NCBI RefSeq assembly: GCF_000613845.1
Contig: NZ_BAJT01000014.1
Coordinates: forward strand, 44,696-108,695
Source of the DNA: Asaia astilbis JCM 15831
GTDB taxonomy: Bacteria > Pseudomonadota > Alphaproteobacteria > Acetobacterales > Acetobacteraceae
DNA length: 64,000 bases
Direction: 5' to 3'
In this document: one piece after another, positions 49,618-60,379 of the stretch
Layout: the number at the start of each line of letters is the position of its first letter
Numbering within the stretch: the first letter of the stretch is position 1
Translations under genes and position numbers: made by a program
The notes under the pieces: model-generated
What the model saw: only the letters and a program-made list of their open reading frames with translations
Told to the model about the DNA's origin: nothing
Databases searched by the model: none

Positions 49618-51726
49618 TTACCTGATCGCTTCAAGCACTCCTGAAACAGTCAGGATCTGCGGCAAAACGACGCCCTCCTTATGAGGCGGATAGTAGACAT
49701 AAAGCGGGACGCCATCGCGTTGATGCTCACGGAGGTAAGCGCTGATGGACTCATCACGGTTCGTCCAATCGCCCTTCATGTAAGTGATGCCCTGCGTCTT
49801 GAACGCTTTCTGTACGGATGCAGCCTGCAGTGCAGCACGTTCATTGACCATGCAGGTGATGCACCATGCTGCCGTCATATCGATAAACACAGGCTTGCCC
49901 TGATCTCGCAGGGATGCAAGCCGCTCAGGCGAATAGGCAACGCTTCCTGTCCCTGCTTTGGCCTCAACGGGCGCTGGCGCTGAAACGCCATTATCGATCC
50001 GCGACAGACTGATCCCCGCAAGCACCAAAACCAGCAGAGCGAAAACGCGCCCGATGATTACACCCAGAGTCGGCCCCTTGAGGATGGCCTGACGCTGCGT
50101 CGTTCCCAGTAGCCATGCCACCAGTCCAAGACCGACAGCCCCGCCTAAGCCAACAGGCAGGATCATCGCACCACGCTGAACGCAGGCGACCCAGAAAAGC
50201 CAGACAGATGTGCCTAGCAGGGGGAACGCCAGAGCCTGTTTGAGAACAGCCATCCACGCACCGGGTTTCGGCATGTGGCGTGCAAGGAAAGGTATGGTCG
50301 CGATCGCGACATAAGGCGAAGCAAGACCGAAGCCCATCGCCAGAAACAGCGCCAGCCCTGCCCAGGCTGGGCCACTCAACGCCGCTGCAATGGCAGCCCC
50401 CATGAATGGCGCCGTGCAGGGCGTGGCCACGATCACGGCCAGCAAGCCTGTCAGCATGTCGCCCCAGACGCCATGACGTGGGGTGATATCCTGCCCGAGA
50501 CGCCCGAGCGTTACTTCGAAAACACCCAGAAGATTGAGCGCCATCATGATCAAAAGCCAGGCCACGCCGATCACGAAAATCGGTGACTGAAACTGGAAAC
50601 CCCATCCTGCTGCCGAACCGACATGACGCAGCACGATCATGGCAATACCCAGCACCGCAAAGCTGCCCATCACGCCGATCGTGTAAGCAACTGCACTTTT
50701 GATCTGCTCGGAACGCTGGCTTCCCCCTAAGCGCGCGAGCGAAAAGGCTTTCATGGCCAGAACAGGGAAGACACAGGGCATCAGATTGAGAATCAGCCCA
50801 CCCAGAAAAGCGAAGATCAGCAGGCGCCACAAGGACAGCGGTACCGATGAGGACGGCGCATGCTGCGCCGCTGGAGCACCGGCTGGCGCGGTGGCCTGAT
50901 CGGTCCTGATCCACAGCGACGTCTGCTGGCCTGCACGATCCTGCAGGACCACGACACCTGAGAGCTTGGTCGGCTTATGAGCTGCGTCGACCCATGCCAG
51001 CTTCAAGGTGACCTGTTCTTCGGAGACAGTCAGCTTCTGCGATGCGACCTGATCGATCAACCCAGCCTCTGAAGGCATGAACCAGGCCCGACTGACCGTT
51101 TTCTCCGAAAGACCCTGCCCACTCAAACTCAGCAGACCTTCTGGCGAGATGGATGCAGCAAAAGGCGAGTCCACAGGGGTTGCCTGAGCGGCATGTTCGA
51201 AAAGTGGTGCCTCGGCAGAGCTGTTCGGCGCCCCAGAGCCGGAAGGTAATGTCAGCGTGAAGTCACCCTGCTCGGGCACGCAGGTCGCTGCGCAGACCAG
51301 CCATTCTGCGTGGGCCTTGAGTACGACAGTACCAGCCTGTCCGTTGAGAGTGAGAGACTGGGGAAGCAGCACATCACCGGTATAGGCATAGGACATCAGC
51401 CCGCCTTCACTGATGCGCACCGGGGTCGGATAGACAATCGCCCCGCCCTGACCCGTCATGGCGCCGCTGGCCTGCGTCTTCAGCGTTGGAGGCTCACCGG
51501 CGTCTCCGGCATTGAGCCAATACGTGTGCCACCCCGGCTTGAGCTGCAGCCGCAGACCGACATGCAGGGTGCTACTAGGCGCGATGCTATCGCGATCCGT
51601 GACCAGCGTCGCTGTATCATGCGTCGAGACCACTGGCGCGCTCTCGGCAGCCAAGGCTGCAGGTGCGGACGGAACAGCGAAAAAGGCCGACAGGGGAAGA
51701 ACGAGAAAAAACAGCTTACGCAGCAT
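49618..51726 (-). CDS. DsbD/ScsB-like protein-disulfide reductase
   Basis: A 702-residue membrane protein, intact. Signal peptide, then a periplasmic alpha domain with cysteines in WLVCAATCVPEQG, an eight-helix DsbD core with LNLMPCVFPVLAMKAFS and VIVATPCTAPFMGAA (the redox Cys pair), and a C-terminal thioredoxin-like domain with MTAAWCITCMVN (CXXC). It carries electrons from cytoplasmic thioredoxin to periplasmic partners. ATG 51726 (MLRKLFF) fits the signal peptide; longer starts would run towards the divergent hrpB promoter. Confidence 0.92.
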   Translation of the reverse strand: MLRKLFFLVLPLSAFFAVPSAPAALAAESAPVVSTHDTATLVTDRDSIAPSSTLHVGLRLQLKPGWHTYWLNAGDAGEPPTLKTQASGAMTGQGGAIVYPTPVRISEGGLMSYAYTGDVLLPQSLTLNGQAGTVVLKAHAEWLVCAATCVPEQGDFTLTLPSGSGAPNSSAEAPLFEHAAQATPVDSPFAASISPEGLLSLSGQGLSEKTVSRAWFMPSEAGLIDQVASQKLTVSEEQVTLKLAWVDAAHKPTKLSGVVVLQDRAGQQTSLWIRTDQATAPAGAPAAQHAPSSSVPLSLWRLLIFAFLGGLILNLMPCVFPVLAMKAFSLARLGGSQRSEQIKSAVAYTIGVMGSFAVLGIAMIVLRHVGSAAGWGFQFQSPIFVIGVAWLLIMMALNLLGVFEVTLGRLGQDITPRHGVWGDMLTGLLAVIVATPCTAPFMGAAIAAALSGPAWAGLALFLAMGFGLASPYVAIATIPFLARHMPKPGAWMAVLKQALAFPLLGTSVWLFWVACVQRGAMILPVGLGGAVGLGLVAWLLGTTQRQAILKGPTLGVIIGRVFALLVLVLAGISLSRIDNGVSAPAPVEAKAGTGSVAYSPERLASLRDQGKPVFIDMTAAWCITCMVNERAALQAASVQKAFKTQGITYMKGDWTNRDESISAYLREHQRDGVPLYVYYPPHKEGVVLPQILTVSGVLEAIR

Positions 51727-51790
51727 CAGACCGATCGCATCAAGGGAAGAGAATTGCCGACCGCCCTGCGGACGCGCCATAGAGGTCATT

Positions 51791-54317
51791 ATGACCGGTC
51801 CCACATTGCCCGCCAATCTCATTTCGCTTCCTGCTCTTCCTGTCTCAGCGGCTTTGCCCGAATTGCAGGCCGTCCTGGCTGCAGGTCGCAACGCCGTTCT
51901 GGTGGCGCCTCCCGGCGCAGGCAAGACGACATTGGTGCCGCTTCATCTTTTACAAGCCCCCTGGCGTGAAGACGGGCGACTTCTGGTGGTGGAACCGAGG
52001 CGTGTAGCGGTGCGCGGCGCGGCCCATCGCATGGCGTCGCTGCTCGGTGAAGAAACGGGACAGACCGTCGGCTATCGCACACGCACCGATTCAGCCGTCA
52101 GCAGCGCCACTCGGATTGAAGTCGTGACCGAGGGTCTTCTGTTGCGTCGCCTGCTGACCGACCCGCTCCTCGACGGGGTCGCTGCAATTTTATTCGACGA
52201 AGTGCATGAGCGCTCGCTCGACCTCGACACGGCACTGGCTTTCGCGCTCGACCTGCAACGCACATTGCGGCCTGAACTGCGTCTGGTCGCCATGTCCGCC
52301 ACAACCGATGGCCGCGCGTTTACCAGCCTGCTCGACGGAACCCTCGTCGAAAGCGAAGGGCGAGCCTTCCCCCTCGATATCCGTCACGCCAAGCGTGATC
52401 TCGCAGCGATACGCGAATTGCCTGACGCCATGGCGCGCAGCATTCGCGGTCTCATGGCAGAGGAAGAAGGCGATCTTCTGGCCTTTTTACCGGGTGTAGC
52501 CGAAATCAGACGGTGCGCAACGGCCCTTGCCGGCCTAGATGCCGTGGTGCTGCCACTTTACGGCGAACTCGACACGCGCGAGCAGGATCTTGCACTCAAA
52601 CCCGCCGATAAACGCAAGGTCGTGCTCGCCACCTCGATCGCCGAGACCTCGCTGACTGTTCCCGGGGTTCGGCTTGTGGTCGATGGCGGGTTCAGGCGCG
52701 AACCGCGTCTTGATGTCGGCTCCGGCCTCTCGAGGCTTGAGACCCTTCGTATCTCTCGCGCCACGGCGACACAGCGCGCGGGACGTGCAGGGCGTGAGGC
52801 ACCGGGTATCGCCCTTCGTCTCTGGACAGAAGCCACCGGGCGGACCCTGATCCAGCACGATCTGCCCGAAATTCTGAGCAGCGATCTGGCCGGACATTGC
52901 CTCGATACCGCCTCGTGGCACGAGGTGATGGGTACAGCGCCTGGGGCTCTGCCCTTGCTCGACCCAGCTCCGTCGGGCGCAAGACAAGCCGCCATCGCGC
53001 TTTTGCAGACCCTTGGTGGACTGGACAAGACCAGCAAGATAACGCCTCTCGGGACGGCCATGGCCCGTCTCGGGGCACAGCCGCGTCTGGCCGCCATGAT
53101 GTGCGCCGCCCGGACGCCGGTCGAAAAAGCGACTGCTGCGTCGCTTGCCGCCTTGCTGGAAGAACGTGACCCCCTCCGTCCCAGACCCATACCGGGACAG
53201 CGCGCCTCCGCTGCCCCTGCCGATATCCAGTCACGCCTCGCCCTGATCGACGGCGCCGAACATCATCCGAGCGCCGATCGGGCAAGCCTTGCGCGCATTC
53301 GCCAGTCCAGTCAGCGTTATCAGAAACGCCTCGGTCTCCCGAAACGCCTGCCCCCGGACCCGAACGCCGCTGCTGCCCTACTCGCCGCCGGATTTCCTGA
53401 TCGCGTTGCCATGGCAGCAGGCGAGACAGGGCGCTATCGTCTCTCCGGCGGTGGCTCGGCGAGATTGAGCGCCATCGATCCTCTGGCGCGCGAAACACTT
53501 CTGGTTGCCCCCGCGCTGCATACCCGCACCGCCACCGAAATCTGTCTGGCTGCCCCGCTCGACCTCAACGCCCTTCCCCCAAGCCTGATGGCCCGAACAG
53601 AAGAACAGGTCGAGACAGCACTCGACCTGCAACAGGGGGAGTCATCGCACGCAGGAGGCTGCGCCTTGGCGGTCTGGTGCTGCGAGATCGCTCGACACTG
53701 GCTGACCCTGAAGAAATTCAGGCGCTTCTGCTGGCCCGTATTCGTGCCGATCTCTCCGGTAGCCTGAACTGGAGCGAGGCGTGCCTGCAATTCCGTGCCC
53801 GCCTTGAACTGGCCCGCCAGCATCTTGATGAGACACTCCCTGCAGCAGACGATGAGACGCTTGCCGCCACGCTTGAGGAATGGCTCCTGCCTTATATCGA
53901 TGGCATGACCAAGCTTTCTCAGGTGCAGGGGCTCGATCTGCTCTCGCTGCTCCGTCAGCGCCTCGATTATGCCCAGCTCAAACGTCTCGATCAGGAACTG
54001 CCCACAACTCTGAGCCTGCCCGGTGCCTCACCCGCAATCGATTATCGCGAACCCAACCCGACGATCTCGGCCAGAGCCCAAGCCTATTACGGATTGAAGG
54101 AAACGCCGCGCATTGCCCAAGGCAAGGTGAAGCTGCAATTTGCCCTGCTGTCTCCAGCCGGCGCCCACAGGCGATCACCGCCGATATCGCCGCCTTCTGG
54201 CAGACGGGCTGGCCCGACATGCGCCGCGATATGCGCGGTCGCTACCCGCGCCATGACTGGCCTGAAAACCCGGCTCTTGCGAGCCCGCCGCCACCGAGAC
54301 GCCGCCCAGGCACCTGA
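51791..54317 (+). CDS. hrpB: ATP-dependent RNA helicase HrpB (two frameshifts)
   Basis: DEAH-box helicase of about 842 residues when repaired. Motif I APPGAGKTT, DEAH-box variant FDEVHERS, SATTDG (III), ATSIAETSLTVPGV and QRAGRAGRE (VI) are all present. The N-terminus matches HrpB (LPVSAALPELQAVL). One G missing from GGGGG at 53635-53639 and one C at 54162 break it into three frames; the last ends LSPAGRPQAITADIAAFW...MRGRYPRHDWPE, the typical HrpB tail. ATG 51791 is chosen. Cellular role of HrpB is not well known. Confidence 0.92.
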
Positions 54318-54386
54318 CGCGCTCGCCTTCTGCGACCCGGCAGGCGTCCATCACCTTGCCTGAGATCTGGAGCTTTGTTCGGCGCC

Positions 54387-56551
54387 TTACCAGCGCTGCG
54401 ACAATGTCACGAAAACAGCTCGGCCTGGCGCCCAGGCACAGGCCACTTCACGGGTGCACATCGCCACGTATTTCCGGTTGGCGATATTGGTCCCATTGAA
54501 CTGGATGCGCGTGCGTCCCCGATCGATGTGAGCCTGCAAATCCCAGACCAGCTGCGATGGAACCGAGAAGGTCAGCGGCAGTGACCCGGCCGTATTGCCC
54601 GTATAGCGCACCCCTGCACCGAGACCCGCCTGCCACAGAAATGAGAAAGCCACGTCACGTTTGAGGAAAAGCGATGCCATATGCGACGGAATGGCGACGG
54701 GACGCTGCCCGACCTGAGCCGCCACGGTCGATCGCGTGACGCGAGGGTCCTGATAGGTAAAGCTCGCCATGAAATCGATCTTGTAAGGCAGGCGGCCGAC
54801 GCCCTCGAACTCGAACCCGCGCGTTCTTTGCTGCCCGGTCTGCACACTGAACGACGTGTTCACCTGATCGGCTGTCAGCACATTGTTTTGCACCAGATTA
54901 AAGACATCTGCTGTCAGCATGAAATTATCGATGCCGCGCAGTGACTTGACCGGCTTGTACTTCACCCCAACTTCGATCTGCTTGCCTGTGGTCGGCACAA
55001 AAGCAGAGCCAGAAAAAGTCGTCCCGACTTGCGGCTGGAACGATGTCGCGTAGGAGACATAAGGATTCAGCCCGATGACGGACTGGTACACCAGTCCGAC
55101 ACGCCCGGTGAACGCATTATTATTCTGGGGCGTCCGCGCCCCGTTGAGATTATTGACGGTCATGCTCTCCGTAAAATCGCCACGGCCGGAAAGCGTGAGA
55201 TACCAACGCTGCCAGTTCGCCTGCTCCTGGGCGTAGATGCCCGTATCGGTCTCGGTCTCGTTATTGCTGGTGGTCGCAGCATAGCCGGGCCAGGTAATGG
55301 CACGATAAACCGGTGCATAGAGATTGAGCGCCGGCGCAGCACGCTGTCCTCGGCGATTGGCGAGAAAATCGCTCCGAAAATCGACGCCTGTCAGAATTTC
55401 ATGATGGATCGCGCCGGTATGGAACAGGACAGCCGAACGGGTGTCGAGCGTGACGTTGTTATAATTGCCCTGCTGATTGAGGGCCGTGCGGTTGATCGAT
55501 TTCTGATCGGCAGAAAGCGATGCGGTCGTGACGAAACGATAGAGCAGGTCGAGATGCGCGTAACGCATGTTCTGCGTTACCGTCCAGTTGGGCAGAATGT
55601 GACGCACGACATTATAACCCACAGCCACCTGACGCTTTGAATAGACGTCATAATCTGCGTCACTGCTCAGGAAATTGCGCGCGATTTGTCCCCATTTCGA
55701 AGGCAGAACCGTCCCGCGGCAGGCAGAAACTGTGCCGTCGATCCGGCATCGAGCTGCTCGTAGCTGGTCAATAGCGTTGCGACAGTTTTGTCATCGGGAC
55801 GCCAGCTTAGGGATGGAGCGACATAGATCTCATTGTTTTTGATATTTTTCGCATAGGTGTCCGATTTGCGGATCAGCCCATTGAAACGCCAGAGCACTGT
55901 CTTGCTGCTATTCAGAGCACCGCCGACATCGACGGCTCCCTGTACGCGTCCATAGGAGCCGGTCTGAAAGTCGACTTCATTGACCTGATTGAGATGAGGC
56001 CGCTTGCTCACGGCATTGATGATACCGCCCAGCTGCCCAGAGCCGTACAGTGCCGAAGAGGCTCCGCGCAGGACGTCCATTTCCTCCAGACCCCAGGGCT
56101 CGATGCTGAAACTCTGCGAGGTGCTGGCATCGGGCGCACGCGTACCATCGATGTAAATATCAGGCGTGAAACCACGGATCGTCCCGAAATACCCACGAGG
56201 ATCGTCTTTGGACCCATAATCGGAGACGCCGGCAGCGTAGCGCACAGCTTCCGACACGCTGCGCGCGTTGAGCACACTCATACGCTCCTGCGTGATGACA
56301 GAAATATTCTGAGGCGTCAGTTCAAGCGGGGTCGATGTCTTGGTCGCGCTGCTGGCCGTAGCGGGCAAAAACCCCCCACGCTTGGCCGAAACGCGAATCA
56401 TCTCCTGTAACGCTTTTTTCCCCTCTCTCGCCTGTTTCTCCCCCTTGGCCGGTTTGTCCTCTGCTGCGTAGACGGAGCCGATCAGCGCACCGGATAGAGG
56501 AAGCGAACAGAGCGCAGACAGACACAGGGCAGCACGAGAAGGGGCAGGCAT
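54387..56551 (-). CDS. TonB-dependent siderophore receptor (frameshifted)
   Basis: A second outer-membrane receptor, about 720 residues when repaired. Signal peptide (LCLSALCSLPLSGALIGSVYA), plug with LELTPQNISVITQERM and GASSALYGSGQLGGIINAVSKRP, and a barrel ending RAVFVTLSQRW. One A missing at 55712 breaks it; repair gives AAGTVLPSKWGQIARNFLSS. ATG 56551 is used because earlier starts lie within the Fur-like palindrome. Compared with the receptor at 10901-13183 it lacks the accompanying small membrane genes. Confidence 0.92.
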
Positions 56552-56585
56552 GGAGATTCCGAAACGATACGATGAATAGCCGTTA

Positions 56586-56608
56586 CAAATGAGAACGTTT
56601 CTCATTTG
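56586..56608 (-). promoter_or_regulatory. Perfect palindromic Fur-like operator
   Basis: CAAATGAGAA, three-base centre CGT, then TTCTCATTTG: exact 10-bp inverted arms, about 35 bases upstream of the TonB receptor start. ATGAGAA and TTCTCAT are close to Fur half-sites (TGATAAT type). Position and symmetry strongly suggest iron-dependent repression. Confidence 0.7.
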
Positions 56609-56732
56609 CACTGCGGACCGATACGGAATGCGCATCCCGGCTGTCAATCGATCACGCTCCTTGGCAGAGCGCTCAATCACAAAGCTGTGTGAATTATGTC
56701 ACGCTCTTCAGGGTCGCGAGGGCCCCAAGCGT

Positions 56733-59700
56733 TCAGGAATGCAGCGTGTCACCGCGCAGGCGCTCTAGAAGAACGACCAAGGGATGGTCGAGCCCCTCGC
56801 CCCTGAAACGCTTGACCTGACTACGGCAGGAATAACCGCTCGCCAGGAAACGTTTCTCGCCCGGTCGATCGAGATGTGCTCCCCAGGATTGCTCGAAGAT
56901 CGTGCGTGACGTGTCGGCGTTGCGCGCTTCATGACCGAAGGTTCCGGACATGCCGCAGCATCCTGTTTTCTCCAGATGAAGTGTCAGCCCGACACGGTGA
57001 AAGAGAGTCTGCCAGTCGGTCCCGGAACCCGCGAGGGCCGTCTTCTCGGTACAGTGACCCAGGAAGACGTGTTGCATATCCGGTATGTCGGCGGGTTTTT
57101 CCTGCTGAGCCAGCGCATCCAGCAGAAACTCCTGAGGCAATAGAACCTTTCCTGAGACCTCAAGCCCGGAAACCTTCTGATATTCCTGCCGGTAGATGAG
57201 CGTCATCGCAGGATCGAGCCCAACAACGGGAACGCCCGCCGCCGCAAATCTGCGGAGCAACTGGGCATTGCGTCTCGCCTGACGGGCGAACAATCCCAGA
57301 AATCCATGAACATGAAGCGGTTTGCCGCAGGCAAGGCTGTCGGCAAGAAAAACCCGATAGCCGCATCGCGCGGCCAGTTCGATCAGTGCACAGACAAGCG
57401 GCGTCTCGAAATGACGCGTAAACATATCCGGCATCAAAATGACAGCCCGGGCCTTTTCACTCTCTGAGAGGGCGCCGAGACGTTCAGGCGTTGCCGGTTG
57501 AACTGCCCATTGACGGCAGGTTTCCGCGAGACGGGCGCCCTGCATCGTCGGCATATCGACCAGACCGAAAAGACGTCGTCCCAGTGTCTGAACGACTGTC
57601 AGCCCTGTCGCAGCGTTGTAGAGTGGTGCGACGCGCGCCATCAGCGGCAAGGCGTATTCAATCATTCCCACCAGATAGTCCCGCAAGGGCCGCGCATAGC
57701 GCTGATGATAAAGATTGAGAAAACGCGCCCTGAAATCGGGCACATCCACTTTTACCGGACACTGGCTGGTGCAGGATTTACAGGCCAGACAGGAGGCAAA
57801 GCTGTCATAAACCTGGTGAGAGAAATCCAGGGGCGCTTTGTTCCGCCCTCGGAAAAAAGCCGTCACGCGTCGCTTGAGAGGGAGGCTTGCAGTCTCTAGC
57901 GCCTCGATATCGGCCCCCTCTCCTGTCTGCAAACGCAGCCACTCGCGGAGCAGCGAGGCTCGGCCCTTCGGAGAAAACCGCCGATCGCGCGTCGCCTTCC
58001 AGGAGGGACACATCGGGTCGTCCTGATCGAAATTGAAGCAGGCGCCATTGCCATTGCAATGCATGGCCGTTCCGAATTTCTGCCATACAGGATCGGGAAT
58101 TTGACGGTCCTGAACGCCTCTTAACGGCACCTCATCCACTTTCAGCAATGCCTGCGCCTGTGGCGGCGCAGCGATCTTGCCGGGATTGAGCTGGTTATGC
58201 GGATCGAAGACCGCCTTGATCTTCTGAAGGCTCGGATAAAGCGGCCCGAAGAGCTCAGGGACATATTCGGAGCGTACACCTTTGCCGTGCTCTCCCCAGA
58301 GCGACCCGCCATAACGACGCGTCAAGGCAAAGACCGCATCACTCAAAGGGCGAATACGCGCTGCATCGACAAGGTTTCGCATATCCAGAAGCGGGCGCAC
58401 ATGTAAAACGCCAGCATCGACATGACCGAACATGCCGTAATCGAGCCCGTGTCCGTCGAGAAGGGCCCGAAACTCAGCAATGAAATCCGCGAGTTTCTCA
58501 GGCGGCACCGCCGTGTCTTCAACGAAAGGCTGAGGACGCGCCTCCCCCTGAACATTCCCCAGCAGCCCCACGGCACGCTTGCGCATGGCATAGACCTTCG
58601 ACACGGCGACACGGCCCTCGGCAAGGGTATGGCCACAGCGCATCACAGTCGTATCCAGTCGCAGATGCGTCAGAAACCCCGCCACCGTCTCGCGCAAAGC
58701 CGCCTCGTCATGTCCGGCAAACTCGACGAGGTTGATCCCCCTGGCTGGCCCGGCCTCATCTTCAGGGAAATAACTTTCAACTGAGTCCCAGATGAAATCC
58801 TTCATCGCAAGACCGAGCACCTTTGAGTCGATCGTTTCGATCGAAAGAGGTCTGAGTCCGGTCAACGCCCGCGCATCGCGCAGCGCATCCATAAAACTGC
58901 CGTAGCGTATGTTGACGAGAACACTATGGCAGGGATTTCGAGCAGATTGAGCTTTGCCTCACTCAAAAAGCCCAGCGTCCCCTCGGAACCGCATATCAGG
59001 CTGGTAAGGTCGAAAGATCCGTCGTCATCGCGCAGATGGCGCAAGTCATAGCCCGTGAGGCAGCGATTAAGCGCCGGGAAAACGCGCTCGATCGTCTCCT
59101 TCTCCTTATCATGAATATCCGCCACGCAGGCATGGATCTGCGCCACGCGACTGGCTCCACGGCGCTGCCTCTCAAGCGCCGCATCGTCGAGCTTGACGCT
59201 GCGAAGCACCTCGCCCCCCAGCAAAACGGTGGAGAGGCCCAGCACATGATCACGCGTCTTGCCATAGGTGCAGCTGCCCTGACCGCATGCATCGGTGCTG
59301 ATCATGCCGCCGATCGTCGCCCGGTTCGATGTCGAAAGTTCAGGCGCAAAGAACAGACCATGCTGCGCGATCGCCGCATTCAACTGGTCTTTCACGACGC
59401 CGGGTTCGACGCGCACCCATTTCTCGACGAGATTGACCTCCAGAATACGATTCATGTGCCGAGAGAGATCGACCATGATTCCGTCAGTCAGGGATTGGCC
59501 ATTGGTCCCCGTTCCGCCGCCCCGAGGCGCCAGAACAATCTCTCGCCACTCAGGTCTTCCAGCAAGACGCGCAAGACAGACCAGATCCGTCTGATGCTCA
59601 GGGAAAACAACCGCTTCAGGATGGCGCTGATAAATCGAATTATCTGTGGCGTGAACCAGACGCGTATCATGAGCCGTCTCGATCTCCCCGGAGAAACCCA

Positions 59701-59779
59701 GGTCACGCAGCGCATCGAGAAAAGCAGCGTAAAACCCGGCAGTACCAGGGGTCTTGTCGAGAACAGCGATCATGGTCAT
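56733..59779 (-). CDS. ydiJ: FAD-linked oxidase / Fe-S oxidoreductase, YdiJ-type (frameshifted)
   Basis: A ~1015-residue fusion: an FAD-binding PCMH domain (VLAPRGGGTGTNGQSLTDGIMVDLS, ATIGGMISTDACGQGSCTYGKTRDHVLGL), an FAD-oxidase C domain (GMFGHVDAGVLHVRPLLD, SLWGEHGKG), a 4Fe-4S motif (CLACKSCTSQCP) and a C-terminal CCG-type domain (TGCCGMSG). E. coli YdiJ acts on D-2-hydroxyglutarate or related 2-hydroxyacids. One G missing at about 58922 shifts the frame; repair reads AIVVLVNIRYGSFMDALRDAR. The start is ATG 59779, with ATG 59773 possible. Confidence 0.9.
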
Positions 59780-59930
59780 GGCCGGTCATCCATCGTCAGC
59801 GACGCGCCAGAACGAGAACGGCAGAGCCGTAAGCGCGTGCCAACGCATTACCCCGAAGCTGTATCAGGTGCGATAGAGAAAGATGAGGCTCGCCAATAAC
59901 GGGAAGACAGCAACGTCCTTCCCGGAAAAA

Positions 59931-60269
59931 TCAGGAACGCATCAGAGCGACAAGAGCGCGTCGTTCCTGGGTGATACCGGAACGTAGGTGGCCATGAGCG
60001 CAGAGCGCTTCACCTTCACGCTCGAGATACATGACCTGACTGACAAGTGGCGGGGTCGCGGTGACCGTCTGGCGCAGGGTGCGATGAACCTTGCGTGCCA
60101 GAGTTTTACAATAATCCAGCGTATCGCTGGTAATTGCCATGGGGATCGCTTCCGAACGAGCTGGGGTCGTACGAGGTAACGTCGATGTCGCGGCTTCGGC
60201 GAGGCTGGCAAGACTGGCCAGCCCCAGAAAGCACGTAAGACAAAAAAGCAGGAAAGTTGCTTGGTTCAT
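59931..60269 (-). CDS. Small secreted hypothetical protein
   Basis: A 112-residue protein from ATG 60269 with a clear signal peptide (FLLFCLTCFLGLASLASLAEAA) and a mature part containing two cysteines (DYCKTLARKV and ALCAHGHLRSG), possibly a disulfide. No family recognised. It lies about 110 bases downstream of the histidine kinase on the same strand and could be part of that transcript or regulon; this is inference only. Confidence 0.6.
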   Translation of the reverse strand: MNQATFLLFCLTCFLGLASLASLAEAATSTLPRTTPARSEAIPMAITSDTLDYCKTLARKVHRTLRQTVTATPPLVSQVMYLEREGEALCAHGHLRSGITQERRALVALMRS

Positions 60270-60379
60270 AAAAAGACATTGATCAGAAACGCATTGCAGC
60301 ACGATGGGCGACGGGTGAAGAGTTTTTTATTCTAACATGAAACCATCAGCTTTCAGTCGTAACCCACCCGAAGAACGCC

